The notes beneath the pieces were generated by a model. That model saw only the letters and a program-made list of their open reading frames with translations. It did no database searches and had not been told where the DNA came from. 64,000 bases of DNA from Flavobacterium sp. 102 (GTDB lineage Bacteria; Bacteroidota; Bacteroidia; Flavobacteriales; Flavobacteriaceae). The translations under genes and the position numbers were made by a program. The stretch is from positions 930,001-994,000 of the forward strand of contig NZ_RBKX01000001.1 of the NCBI RefSeq assembly GCF_003634615.1. Reading direction: 5' to 3'. Below are positions 14,014 to 22,979 of the stretch, piece after piece (position 1 is the stretch's first letter; each line of letters begins with the position of its first letter).

Positions 14014-16111
14014 ATGTAATATTTTTTTGGTTTTCTATTAAAACATCGTCGCATTTTGGGCAGAATTCGTGTTCACCGTTGAGGTAACCGTGAACCGGAC
14101 AAACACTGAATACCGGTGTGACTGTGATATAAGGCAATTTGAATTTAGACAAGACCGTTTTGATAAAGTTTTTGCAAGCTTCCGAAGTGCTGATTCTTTC
14201 GTTCATATACAAATGCAGTACCGTTCCGCCGGTGTATTGACATTGCAAATCGTCTTGCATTAAGAGTGCTTCAAACGGATCTTGGGTAAAATCTACCGGA
14301 ATTTGGGAACTGTTGGTATAATAAATATTTTCTTCCATGCCGGCTTGCAAGATATTTGGATAGCGTTTTTTGTCTTCTTTGGCGAAGCGATAAGTAGTGC
14401 CTTCCGCCGGAGTGGCTTCCAGGTTGTACAGATTACCAGTGGTTTCCTGAAATTCTTTCATGCGGTTGCGAATATGGTTTAAAATTTCCATAGAGAATTC
14501 ATGTCCGAACGTTGTTGAGATGTCTTGTTTGTCTTCAGTGAAATTGCGTACCATTTCATTCATTCCATTGACACCAATGGTAGAAAAGTGATTCCGGAAA
14601 TGCGGCAAATATCTTTTGGTGTAAGGATACAAACCGCGGTCATACATCTCTTGGATGAATTGTCGTTTCTTTTCCAAAGTCGATTGCGCCAATGCCATCA
14701 ATCGGTCTAATTGATTGTACAGTTCTTCTTTATTGCCTTCGTATAAATAACCTAAACGTGCCATGTTGATGGTCACAACTCCGATGCTTCCGGTCATTTC
14801 GGCACTACCGAACAAACCGTTGCCTCGCTTTAATAATTCTCTTAAATCGAGTTGCAAACGACAACACATGCTGCGAACGGCATTAGGTTTGTAAGCATTC
14901 GGGTTTTCGACTTTATTGCCGTTTTCATCCAAAAGATATTGGCTTCCAATAAAATTCTGGAAATAGGACGAACCAATCTTAGCTGTGTTTTCAAACAACA
15001 GTTCGGTATTTTCGCCGTTCCAATCAAAATCTTCGGTGATGTTTACTGTTGGAATTGGAAACGTAAATGGTTGACCATTGGCATCGCCTTCCGTCATTAC
15101 GGTATAATAGGCTTTATTGATGAGATTCATTTCGGGTTGGAAATGTTCGTAGCGCAATTCAATGAGTGAATCCACGCCACGTTCTTTGGCGCGCGACAAA
15201 ATACTTTCGTTGGTAATCGTTTCAAATAAATGATGGTCATTTTTGGTCGGAATTTGTTCTTTTAAATCCGCCGGAACTACCCAATCCAAAGTAATATTGG
15301 TAAAAGGTGATTGTCCCCAACGCGCGGGCACATTCAGGTTATAGACAAAACTGCGAACGGCTTTTAAAACATCGTCAAAAGACAAATTGTCTTTGAAAAC
15401 ATATGGCGCCAAATATGTGTCAAACGAACTGAACGCTTGTGCGCCGGCCCATTCGCTTTGCAAAATCCCCAGAAAGTTAGCCATTTGTCCCAAAGCTTCT
15501 CTAAAATGCGATGGTGCTTTGCTTTCCACACGACCTCGAACGCCGTTGAAACCGTCATTGAGTAAAACCCGCAAACTCCAACCGGCGCAATATCCGGTTA
15601 GGCAATCTAAATCGTGGATGTGCAAATCTCCGTTGCGGTGCGCATAACCTTCTTCTTTGGAATACACTTTATCCAACCAATAATTGGCAATGATTTTTCC
15701 GGCTACGTTGTTTACCAAACCCGCATTGGAGTAAGAAGTATTGGCATTGGCATTGATACGCCAGTCAGTTTGTGAAATGTATTCTTCTATGGTTTGTGTA
15801 CTGTCAACATAAGTGGTGTCGTCATTTAATCCTTGGATATGTTCCCGTTGTAACTTTCGCGTATGCCGGAACAACATAAAAGAACGCATTGTGGTGAAAT
15901 ACCGGTTTTCAAAAAGCGTTTGCTCAATAATGTCCTGAATTTCCTCAACAGCCCAAGTTTCTTTGGCATTTATCGCCAATATAACTTTTTCAAAAACACG
16001 CTCATCAAACGGAAGCGAGACACTATTAAAACTCTTGACTATGGCATCCCTTATTTTAAAAGGTTCAAAAGGTTTGTATTCGCCATTTCTTTTGATGACA
16101 TATTTTTCCAT
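13997..16111 (-). CDS. nrdD: Anaerobic (class III) ribonucleoside-triphosphate reductase, large part
   Basis: The 704-residue protein begins with an ATP-cone (KYVIKRNGEYKPFEPFKIRD and following helices, to about residue 95), the allosteric activity domain. The catalytic barrel shows NGDLHIHDLDCLTGYCAGWS (about 160-179) and GSIGVVTINMARLGY (about 443-457). Near the end is the zinc site SVCPVHGYLNGEHEFCPKCD. The enzyme makes deoxynucleotides without oxygen. The usual glycyl-radical loop is missing from this frame and is found in the overlapping 55-aa ORF. The start lies 29 bp after the stop of ric, so the genes are probably one transcript that begins at the operator at 16942. Confidence 0.93.
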   Translation of the reverse strand: MEKYVIKRNGEYKPFEPFKIRDAIVKSFNSVSLPFDERVFEKVILAINAKETWAVEEIQDIIEQTLFENRYFTTMRSFMLFRHTRKLQREHIQGLNDDTTYVDSTQTIEEYISQTDWRINANANTSYSNAGLVNNVAGKIIANYWLDKVYSKEEGYAHRNGDLHIHDLDCLTGYCAGWSLRVLLNDGFNGVRGRVESKAPSHFREALGQMANFLGILQSEWAGAQAFSSFDTYLAPYVFKDNLSFDDVLKAVRSFVYNLNVPARWGQSPFTNITLDWVVPADLKEQIPTKNDHHLFETITNESILSRAKERGVDSLIELRYEHFQPEMNLINKAYYTVMTEGDANGQPFTFPIPTVNITEDFDWNGENTELLFENTAKIGSSYFQNFIGSQYLLDENGNKVENPNAYKPNAVRSMCCRLQLDLRELLKRGNGLFGSAEMTGSIGVVTINMARLGYLYEGNKEELYNQLDRLMALAQSTLEKKRQFIQEMYDRGLYPYTKRYLPHFRNHFSTIGVNGMNEMVRNFTEDKQDISTTFGHEFSMEILNHIRNRMKEFQETTGNLYNLEATPAEGTTYRFAKEDKKRYPNILQAGMEENIYYTNSSQIPVDFTQDPFEALLMQDDLQCQYTGGTVLHLYMNERISTSEACKNFIKTVLSKFKLPYITVTPVFSVCPVHGYLNGEHEFCPKCDDVLIENQKNITYENKN

Positions 16112-16140
16112 GATGAGCGTGGTTTTTAGGTTAGCATTGA

Positions 16141-16869
16141 TTATGAAATATTGAATTTGGCTTCCATGGCTTTGGCTTTTGGAAACACGATGTTGTTTTC
16201 GAGATGGATGTGTTTGTGCAAATCTTGTTCGAATTCTTTCAGCATCGCAAAAGTGACTTTGTATGTTTCACAAGCATCTGCCGGCGGATTGTAATCATTG
16301 GTCAATTGCGCTATTTTTAGGAAGCGTTCGCCTTCATTTTCGTGTTCTTCCTGCATCATAGCAATTGGATTGTCTACGGTTCCGAAATGAGGTTGTTCAA
16401 TCGAAGTGTTGTCTCTTAGTGCGTAATACATTTTTTTGACGAATGGGAACAAAATCAACTCTTCTTTTTTCATGTGTTGGGCTAATTCTCCTGCGCAAAT
16501 TTTAAAGTGAAGCGCAATTTCAAACAACTCCGGATGTCTTTCTCCGTGTACTTTACAAAGTTTATCAAGATAGAAAAGAAGAGCAGTTGATTTTTCTTCC
16601 ACATAACGGTGGTGCGTTTTTTCGATGTAGTCGATAAGTAGGTCGGTTGGCCATGATTTGAAGTCGATATTGTTATCTGATTTTGATTCTAAAACGGCAT
16701 TTAGTTCCTCTTGGATATCGGCTGGATCTAACCCTTTTTTTTCGCAGACTTCCTCTAAAGTTCGGTTGCCTTTACAGCAAAAATCGATACCATATTTGGA
16801 AAAAACGGCAGCCGTTCTGAAATCGTCTGCAACAAATTCTCCTATGGTTATTTGTTCTAAAGTATTCAT
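16141..16869 (-). CDS. ric: Iron-sulfur cluster repair di-iron protein RIC (YtfE/ScdA family)
   Basis: The 242-residue protein has the N-terminal ScdA/DUF542 motif VFSKYGIDFCCKGNRTLEEVC (two Cys, residues about 23-43) and a C-terminal hemerythrin-like four-helix bundle with the expected His and Glu ligands (HHRYVEE, KVHGERHPEL, HMKKEE, EEHENEGE, DLHKHIHLENN). RIC proteins restore iron-sulfur clusters damaged by NO or peroxide in the cytoplasm. A perfect Crp/Fnr-type operator and a full -7 box lie upstream, so it fits the nitrogen-oxide regulon, and it leads the anaerobic ribonucleotide reductase genes. Confidence 0.93.
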   Translation of the reverse strand: MNTLEQITIGEFVADDFRTAAVFSKYGIDFCCKGNRTLEEVCEKKGLDPADIQEELNAVLESKSDNNIDFKSWPTDLLIDYIEKTHHRYVEEKSTALLFYLDKLCKVHGERHPELFEIALHFKICAGELAQHMKKEELILFPFVKKMYYALRDNTSIEQPHFGTVDNPIAMMQEEHENEGERFLKIAQLTNDYNPPADACETYKVTFAMLKEFEQDLHKHIHLENNIVFPKAKAMEAKFNIS

Positions 16870-16911
16870 ATTCGTTATGTTTTAAGTTTAATTTTAAAAA
16901 TTAAGGTTTCT

Positions 16912-16919
16912 CAAAAGTA
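16912..16919 (-). promoter_or_regulatory. -7 box TACTTTTG for the ric-nrd operon
   Basis: Read on the minus strand the word is TACTTTTG, a full match to TAnnTTTG, and its end is 37.5 bp from the centre of the dyad at 16942-16957. The leader before the ric ATG would be about 37 bases. Confidence 0.65.
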
Positions 16920-16941
16920 AGACCATAATTGGGTACTGACA

Positions 16942-16957
16942 TATGATTAAAGTCATA
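16942..16957. promoter_or_regulatory. Crp/Fnr-type operator TATGA-N6-TCATA between ric and nadA
   Basis: TATGATTAAAGTCATA is a perfect dyad in the divergent gap. Toward ric there is a full -7 box at the standard distance. Toward nadA a weaker word (TTATTTTG, 16979-16986) ends 36.5 bp from the centre, so nadAB may or may not be controlled. Confidence 0.75.
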
Positions 16958-17006
16958 GAAAATTTACTTTTTCAGTCCTTATTTTGTGGTTACTTAAGTA
17001 AAAGGC

Positions 17007-17936
17007 ATGGAAAATTTAAAAGAGAAGATTCTCCAACTAAAAAAGGAGAAGAACGCCGTGATTTTGGCTCATTATTACCAACAACCCGAGATACAGGAAA
17101 TCGCCGATTATGTTGGAGACAGCTTAGGATTATCGCAAGAAGCCGAAAAGGTAAATGCTAATATTATCGTATTTGCCGGAGTTCATTTTATGGCTGAAAC
17201 CGCCAAGCTACTTAATCCAAAGAAAAAGGTTTTATTACCCGATTTAGAAGCAGGTTGTTCTTTGGCGGAATCTTGTCCACCGGAGATTTTTAAAAAATTT
17301 ATCGAAGCACATCCCAATCATATTGTAATTACATATGTAAATTGTTCGGTCGAAATTAAAGCCTTAAGTCATTTGGTTTGTACTTCTTCCAATGCGGAAA
17401 AAATTGTGAATTCAGTTCCCGAAAACATTCCTATAATCTTTGCGCCGGATAAAAACTTAGGGAACTATATCAATAAAAAAACAGGCAGAAAAATGTTGCT
17501 TTGGGATGGAAGTTGTGTTGTTCACGAGGCCTTTTCTTTAGACAAATTAATTGCATTACACAAAGAACATCCGGACGCTGCCATCATTGCACATCCGGAA
17601 TCGGAAGCACATATTTTGGAAACGGCGAGTTATATCGGTTCTACCTCAGGCATGATTGCGTATGCGAAGCAAAGTCCGAAAAACAAATTCATAGTCGCCA
17701 CCGAAGCCGGAATTTTATACAAAATGCAGGATGAAGTACCGAATAAAATACTAATTGCTGCGCCGTCAATAGAGGACAATACATGTGCTTGCAGTGAATG
17801 TGCCTACATGAAACTCAATACGCTTCGCAAAGTTTACGATTGTTTGCTCACAGAATCTCCGGAAATTAAAGTGCCCAAAAAAATTGCAGACAAAGCCATT
17901 ATTCCTATTAAACGAATGCTTGAATTGTCCAAATAA
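17007..17936 (+). CDS. nadA: Quinolinate synthase A
   Basis: The 309-residue protein matches NadA: KKEKNAVILAHYYQQPEIQE near the start, LPDLEAGCSLAESCP, TYVNCSVEIKALS, and the late DNTCACSECAYMKLNTL, which supply the Cys ligands of the single catalytic 4Fe-4S cluster. It condenses iminoaspartate with dihydroxyacetone phosphate to quinolinate in NAD synthesis. Its stop overlaps the nadB start (TAATG). The open 4Fe-4S cluster is of the type sensitive to NO and oxygen, which may explain the placement opposite ric, but that link is inferred. Confidence 0.96.
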   Translation: MENLKEKILQLKKEKNAVILAHYYQQPEIQEIADYVGDSLGLSQEAEKVNANIIVFAGVHFMAETAKLLNPKKKVLLPDLEAGCSLAESCPPEIFKKFIEAHPNHIVITYVNCSVEIKALSHLVCTSSNAEKIVNSVPENIPIIFAPDKNLGNYINKKTGRKMLLWDGSCVVHEAFSLDKLIALHKEHPDAAIIAHPESEAHILETASYIGSTSGMIAYAKQSPKNKFIVATEAGILYKMQDEVPNKILIAAPSIEDNTCACSECAYMKLNTLRKVYDCLLTESPEIKVPKKIADKAIIPIKRMLELSK

Positions 17937-19483
17937 TGAAGATAACAACTGATTATCTGATATTAGGTTCGGGTATAGCCGGATTGACGGTAGCCATCAA
18001 ACTGGCGGAACAATTTCCGGATCGAAAAGTGTTGGTTGTCACCAAATCCAATGAAGACGAATCGAATACTAAATATGCACAAGGTGGCATAGCCGTAGTG
18101 ATTGACAACGTAACCGATGATTTTGAAAAACACATCAACGATACGTTACTTTGCGGAGACGGTTTATGTGATCGAAACATAGTTGAAATGGTAGTAAAAG
18201 AAGGGCCAAAACGTTTAGCAGAATTAATCCAATGGGGAACACAATTCGATAAAACTGCCGAAGGAACATTTGATTTAGGCAAAGAAGGCGGTCATTCCAA
18301 TAATCGTGTGGTCCATTTTAAAGACCAAACCGGACTGGAGATAGAAAGAGCTATTTTGGTAAAAGCCCATCAGGGAAAAAATATCGAAATTCTTGATTTT
18401 CATTTTGCGATTGATTTAATGATGCGTGCTGATGTTTGTCACGGTGCTTATGTTTTGGACGAAAAAAGCAATGAAATTATCACGATTCGTTCTCGTTTTA
18501 CCGTTTTGGCTACCGGCGGTATAGGTCAGGTTTACCAGCAAACGACCAATCCGAAAGTTGCCACCGGCGATGGTATTGCGATGGCGATTCGGGCTAAAGC
18601 GATTATCAAAGATATGGAGTTCATTCAATTTCATCCGACGGCTTTGTATGCGCCTAATTCGGTTTCAACTTTCTTGATATCGGAAGCGGTTCGCGGTTTT
18701 GGAGCACATTTGAAAACCAAAAATGGTCATCGTTTTATGTTTGATTATGACGTTCGAGGCGAATTAGCTTCACGCGATATTGTCTCGAGAAGCATTGAAA
18801 CCGAATTAAAAAAATCAGCGGACAATTGTGTTTACTTGGATTGTACGCATTTAGACAGAATTGAATTCCAAAAACATTTCCCAACTATTTATCAGAACTG
18901 TTTATTAGAAGGCTTTGATGTAGCAAAAGATTGGATTCCGGTGATTCCGACCCAACATTATTTGTGTGGCGGTGTTGTAGTAAATCGTCATGGGCAAACC
19001 TCAATCGAAAATTTATTGGCTTGTGGTGAATGTTCCCGAACCGGTTTGCATGGTGCCAATCGATTGGCTTCCAATTCACTTTTAGAAGCGTTAGTTTATG
19101 CACATCAAATTTTCAACTATTTAAGCGAAATGGAGGTTAATCTAAAAGAAACTAAAGTTGATTTCCAGGATTTTTTTTATCGAAAAGGAAATTTGTTAGC
19201 GTCCGATTTTACCAAAATAATTAAAGAAAAGTTGCAAAATGTCATGCAACAAAATGCCGGGATTGTTCGAAATGACACCGATTTAAAAAATACTTTAAAG
19301 CAGTTGCTTGCTTGGAAAAATGAATGTCGAAAAATAGAACAAGAGCATTCTGTCACTAAAGATTTTTTGGAACTGAAAAATTGTATAGAAGTGAGTATTC
19401 CGATTGTGGCTTATTCGCTGAAACGAACCCAAAACAGAGGAAGTTTTTTTAAAGAAGGCAAAACTATAAACCTCCAATTCTAA
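17936..19483 (+). CDS. nadB: L-aspartate oxidase
   Basis: The 515-residue flavoprotein has the N-terminal dinucleotide motif YLILGSGIAGLTVAIKLAE and the succinate-dehydrogenase-family elements YAQGGIAVVIDN, IQFHPTALYAP, PTQHYLCGGVVVNRHG and CSRTGLHGANRLASNSLLE, which place FAD and the active-site His and Arg. NadB oxidises aspartate to iminoaspartate, passing electrons to oxygen or fumarate, and feeds NadA, whose gene overlaps by one base. The 3' end overlaps the convergent CopD-like gene by 20 bp. Confidence 0.96.
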   Translation: MKITTDYLILGSGIAGLTVAIKLAEQFPDRKVLVVTKSNEDESNTKYAQGGIAVVIDNVTDDFEKHINDTLLCGDGLCDRNIVEMVVKEGPKRLAELIQWGTQFDKTAEGTFDLGKEGGHSNNRVVHFKDQTGLEIERAILVKAHQGKNIEILDFHFAIDLMMRADVCHGAYVLDEKSNEIITIRSRFTVLATGGIGQVYQQTTNPKVATGDGIAMAIRAKAIIKDMEFIQFHPTALYAPNSVSTFLISEAVRGFGAHLKTKNGHRFMFDYDVRGELASRDIVSRSIETELKKSADNCVYLDCTHLDRIEFQKHFPTIYQNCLLEGFDVAKDWIPVIPTQHYLCGGVVVNRHGQTSIENLLACGECSRTGLHGANRLASNSLLEALVYAHQIFNYLSEMEVNLKETKVDFQDFFYRKGNLLASDFTKIIKEKLQNVMQQNAGIVRNDTDLKNTLKQLLAWKNECRKIEQEHSVTKDFLELKNCIEVSIPIVAYSLKRTQNRGSFFKEGKTINLQF

Positions 19484-19907
19484 CCCAGCTGCCCAAAACT
19501 AACATGGCAACACCAATAAAGGTAATCGTTACAATCTGAACGGCCACAGGTAACAAATGTTCGGATTTGACTTTTGGAAAGACAAACAGTTGGGCATTAA
19601 TCGCCATTCCGACTGAAATAAAAAGCAACAATAATTTAAGCGATACAATTTTCTCAATGCCATTGGAAAATGAAAACCATTGGGTAAACGTAACGTCATA
19701 ATGATACGCCATTGCAATTCCGCTAAATAGTAAAATCACTAAAGAAGGTAAACCAACGGGTTCGAATTTATTTTTAAAATTAATTAAAATTGAAGCGTCT
19801 TTCTTTTTCAAAGCTTCGGGTAAATACCGAATAGTCAAAAATAGATGTCCACCAACCCAAACGGTTGCAGCCAATAAGTGAAAAATTAAGATAATCTGGT
19901 GTAGCAT
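19464..19907 (-). CDS. CopD-like four-helix membrane protein at the end of the nos cluster
   Basis: The 147-residue protein has four hydrophobic segments, with HLLAATVWVGGHLFLTIRYL in the first, a pattern typical of CopD/YtfE-adjacent copper-resistance D-domain proteins: His and Trp in WVGGH are likely metal or haem ligands. Its start overlaps the stop of the globin gene by one base, so it belongs to the minus-strand run nosD-nosF-nosY-globin. A role in copper handling for NosZ is plausible from the neighbours but not shown. Confidence 0.7.
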   Translation of the reverse strand: MLHQIILIFHLLAATVWVGGHLFLTIRYLPEALKKKDASILINFKNKFEPVGLPSLVILLFSGIAMAYHYDVTFTQWFSFSNGIEKIVSLKLLLLFISVGMAINAQLFVFPKVKSEHLLPVAVQIVTITFIGVAMLVLGSWVRIGGL

Positions 19908-20278
19908 TAGCTCAACGTTTTAAACATCATGGCGGCTGAAATATTTAGTGCGCGGTTTTTGATTTCTTCGGCTTTTGATCCTTCAAAAAGCTTGTCAACG
20001 GTTTCGGTAAATAATTTGTTCCAATGTCCGAAATGATTAGGGTTCATTGCACTTTTTTGGTGTAACTCTTTGTGTTTCGCCATCGGATTGCCTTCATAAT
20101 TTCCGGTAAAGAAAAGAATATTTTCCCAAAAGTTATACATTTTGGGCAAATGGGTTTCCCAATTGACATGGGCGACATCGTTGAATAAATAGCCAATTGT
20201 ATCGTCTGTTTTTACTTTTTCGTAAAAGGTGTTGACCAATTTTTCTATGTCTTTTCTATTTTTGATATCGGTTTTCAT
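19907..20278 (-). CDS. Group III truncated haemoglobin
   Basis: I chose the ATG at 20278 (123 residues), which begins MKTDIKNRKDIEKLVNTFYE one base after the nosY stop; the frame is open further upstream but that stretch overlaps nosY. The 2-on-2 globin pattern is clear: MYNFWENILFFTGNYEGNP, then KHKELHQKSAMNPNHFGHWN with the proximal haem His. Small cytoplasmic globins of this group are often linked to NO or oxygen chemistry. Its place inside the nos operon suggests NO removal, as inference. Confidence 0.88.
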   Translation of the reverse strand: MKTDIKNRKDIEKLVNTFYEKVKTDDTIGYLFNDVAHVNWETHLPKMYNFWENILFFTGNYEGNPMAKHKELHQKSAMNPNHFGHWNKLFTETVDKLFEGSKAEEIKNRALNISAAMMFKTLS

Positions 20279-20279
20279 G

Positions 20280-21047
20280 TTACAAATCTTTTTTATTGAA
20301 TTTTTTAAGCGAAATAAAAAACGGAACAATCGCCCACAGACAGAGCAGTGAGAATGAAACTGCCAAACCAACATTTGTGCCGAAGAAGTCTTTGAAAATC
20401 GCGCCGGTGTAACCCATCATAGCCGATACATCCAAGTGCATCAAAATCTGAATTCGGGCCAAGTCTATCGGACTCAAAGCGGTTATAGCTACCATTGCAT
20501 TTTCAATAGGGTAATCGGCCAATTGGAACAACAAAAACAAAACAATACCGTCAAAAAGCAAGGCAAAAAACAGCCAAGTCATAATGGCAATGCCGATGCC
20601 TTTCGCTTTGTCGCGTGTGAGTATCGAACTTAAAAATGCCAAAGCCACAAAAATGACCGAAATCAAACAGCCGATAGCAATCATCATCAGTCCAACACTG
20701 TCGGGTGCATTAACCAGTAACGGAATTCCGGCACCAATACCAAATGCTAAAACCATGGAAAGTGATAAACCAAGAAACAAACTCGTCCAAATTTTGCGGC
20801 GTTTGATGGGTTGGCTCAGTAATAATTCGATGAATTCTGAACAGTTGTACAGGTAAATGGTGGAAAACAAAATGGAAACCAACGGCACGGTGAATAAAAT
20901 CACGTTGAGTATGGTCAATAACCCTTTGGCAGCATTGTCTTCTAAGGCGAAAGAACTCCAAGAAAGTGCGGCCAAAATCAAAGTATAAGCCAACACGATT
21001 TTGTTCTTCAGTATGTCGAGTAAGACGATTTTAATGATTCGGTTCAT
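20280..21047 (-). CDS. nosY: ABC-2 type permease NosY
   Basis: The 255-residue protein has six or seven membrane segments and the ABC-2 permease layout: LLDILKNKIVLAYTLILAAL at the start, LYNCSEFIELLLSQPIKRR after the second segment and HLDVSAMMGYTGAIFKDFFG in the loop before the last. With NosF and NosD it forms the membrane machine needed for maturation of the Cu-S centre of NosZ. It overlaps nosF by 17 bp. Confidence 0.9.
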   Translation of the reverse strand: MNRIIKIVLLDILKNKIVLAYTLILAALSWSSFALEDNAAKGLLTILNVILFTVPLVSILFSTIYLYNCSEFIELLLSQPIKRRKIWTSLFLGLSLSMVLAFGIGAGIPLLVNAPDSVGLMMIAIGCLISVIFVALAFLSSILTRDKAKGIGIAIMTWLFFALLFDGIVLFLLFQLADYPIENAMVAITALSPIDLARIQILMHLDVSAMMGYTGAIFKDFFGTNVGLAVSFSLLCLWAIVPFFISLKKFNKKDL

Positions 21048-21753
21048 GTTGGTTGTTTTTTAAGATTTTAGCAATCGCTCTGGAGATTTTATCCTCTTTA
21101 GTAGAAGCTTTTAAGTCTTCTATTTTTTGGTGGAAATGTACTTTGCCTTCTTGCATAAAAATGATTTCGGTAATCAAATCGTCTAACTCGCTGAGCAAAT
21201 GCGACGTGATGAGAATTAGTTTTCCTTTTTCTTTTTCTCGGATGATTTTTTCTTTTAGAATTTCGGAAGCCAATGGATCTAAACCGGCTGTTGGTTCATC
21301 CAGAATTAACACCTCTGGATTAAAGAGAAAAGCCAAAACTGCGCTGACCTTTTGTGTAGTTCCGCCTGAAAGAGTACGCATTTGTTTGTCGAACATTTTG
21401 TCCAATTCAAAAGCGTGAATTAAATCTTCGTCTAATGTGGTAGAAGTGTTTCGCACTTTTTTAATCATATCGATAATTTGACCGATGGTCATATTGTCGG
21501 GATAGCGTCCTATTTGCGGCATGTAGCCGATATTTTCTCGGTACAAATATTCCCCGAGGATGGATTTTCCGTTGACTATTATCGAACCGTTATCGGGTAA
21601 AACCATGCCTAAAATGGCCTTGATTAAAGTTGTTTTTCCGCAACCGTTTGGGCCGATTAGTGCAATGCATTGACCTTTTTGAAACGATAGGTTGATGTCT
21701 TGGAGTACGGCTAACTTGCCGAATTTTTTATCGATGTTTTGTATGTCAATCAT
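21031..21753 (-). CDS. nosF: ABC transporter ATPase NosF
   Basis: The 240-residue ATPase has Walker A GPNGCGKTTL (about residues 34-43), Q-loop YMPQIGRYP, signature LSGGTTQKVSAVLAF and Walker B VLILDEPTAGLDP, followed by the switch His in LILITSHLLSE. It pairs with NosY, overlapping by 17 bp, and overlaps nosD by four (ATGA). It powers the NosDFY complex on the cytoplasmic face. Confidence 0.95.
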   Translation of the reverse strand: MIDIQNIDKKFGKLAVLQDINLSFQKGQCIALIGPNGCGKTTLIKAILGMVLPDNGSIIVNGKSILGEYLYRENIGYMPQIGRYPDNMTIGQIIDMIKKVRNTSTTLDEDLIHAFELDKMFDKQMRTLSGGTTQKVSAVLAFLFNPEVLILDEPTAGLDPLASEILKEKIIREKEKGKLILITSHLLSELDDLITEIIFMQEGKVHFHQKIEDLKASTKEDKISRAIAKILKNNQHEPNH

Positions 21754-22979
21754 AATGGAAGTGACTTCATTAATGGCTTATTGTCTATAAAATTATCAGG
21801 GGTTATGCTCGGTAAAACTTTTTCAGATTTGTCTAAAAGCGTAATCATAAAACTTCGGAATAAAATCATGGCCGATGGATTGTTTTCGGTGAGAACGGCA
21901 AACAAACTTAGCGGATGATAGGGCACATCACCAATTCCGTCTTTGTTTAAATCATAGCCTTCATATTTGTCCCAATAATTGCCGTTGAAGGTGTTGAGCA
22001 CTAAACTTCCGTTGGTGCTGATGTCAAAAGTGTTGCCAATATAATTGTTGTTTACTATTTCATTTTCCATGCAACTGGCTTGGATTTTCATGCCCCAACC
22101 ATTGGCTTCAAAGAGGTTTTTTTCGACTTTAACTCGGGAAGTACCTTCCATGTATATTCCTGAAGTGTTTCGTGCAAAACGATTGTTGAAAATGTAACTG
22201 TCGGCAATCTCTTTGAGTAATAAACCGTAAGCAGAATCACCCCAATTTTCCTCAAAATAATTATTGAACATCTTTACGTTTTTGGTAAACATTACGGCAA
22301 CTCCGGCACCGTTTCCTTTGAAAACATTGGTGATGTAAGAATCATCATTGGAAAACATAAAATGCAAACCGTAGCGAATGTTATAGTTGGCAATATTTCT
22401 CCAAATGACGGATTGGGTTACAAACTCAAAATAAATGCCGTCGCGATGACCAGAGATTCTGTTGCCTATGATTTGCAAGTGCTCACTTTTCCAGCAATGA
22501 ATGCCGTTTCCAATGAGTTGTTCTTGTTTACCATAAGCTTTAACTGTATTGTTTTTGATGACACTATTTTTGCAGTTTTGCAGGTAAATACCAAAAAAAT
22601 TGTTGTCAAGTATATTATTTTCTATTCTAACAAAACTTCGGTCGTAGACTTTAATCCCACATGGGTCGTCTAAAGCGGCGTGGCCTGAATTAATGATTTT
22701 GAATCCTTTTACAATGACACTATCGGCGGTAATCGAAAGGACTTCTGCTTTGTTTTGTCCATCGAGTGTCGGATAGTTTTTTCCTAAAAAAGCAATTTTT
22801 TTGGTGATGATAATATTACCTTCTTTATAAACTCCTTGGGTAACGATGATGGTGTCGCCATCGTTAGCCAATGCCAAAGCTTGTTTGATAGTTTTGACAG
22901 GATAGGTTTTCCCTACGGTAATGGTTTTGGCATTACTGATTAGGCAAAAAAAGAATAATATATAAACTAAATTTTTCAT
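21750..22979 (-). CDS. nosD: Periplasmic copper-binding beta-helix protein NosD
   Basis: The 409-residue protein begins with a signal peptide (FFFCLISNAKT) and continues as a right-handed parallel beta helix, visible as many repeats of the form IxNNxxxxNxxGIYL (for example RIENNILDNNFFGIYLQNC and YIFNNRFARNTSGIYMEGTS). This is the NosD/CASH fold. NosD works with NosFY outside the inner membrane in building the Cu site of NosZ. It overlaps nosL by four bases and nosF by four, so the genes are translated together. Confidence 0.94.
   Translation of the reverse strand: MKNLVYILFFFCLISNAKTITVGKTYPVKTIKQALALANDGDTIIVTQGVYKEGNIIITKKIAFLGKNYPTLDGQNKAEVLSITADSVIVKGFKIINSGHAALDDPCGIKVYDRSFVRIENNILDNNFFGIYLQNCKNSVIKNNTVKAYGKQEQLIGNGIHCWKSEHLQIIGNRISGHRDGIYFEFVTQSVIWRNIANYNIRYGLHFMFSNDDSYITNVFKGNGAGVAVMFTKNVKMFNNYFEENWGDSAYGLLLKEIADSYIFNNRFARNTSGIYMEGTSRVKVEKNLFEANGWGMKIQASCMENEIVNNNYIGNTFDISTNGSLVLNTFNGNYWDKYEGYDLNKDGIGDVPYHPLSLFAVLTENNPSAMILFRSFMITLLDKSEKVLPSITPDNFIDNKPLMKSLPL

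Noticed and set aside
17953..18282. A 109-codon minus-strand frame.
   Set aside because: Fully antisense to nadB, a clear L-aspartate oxidase.
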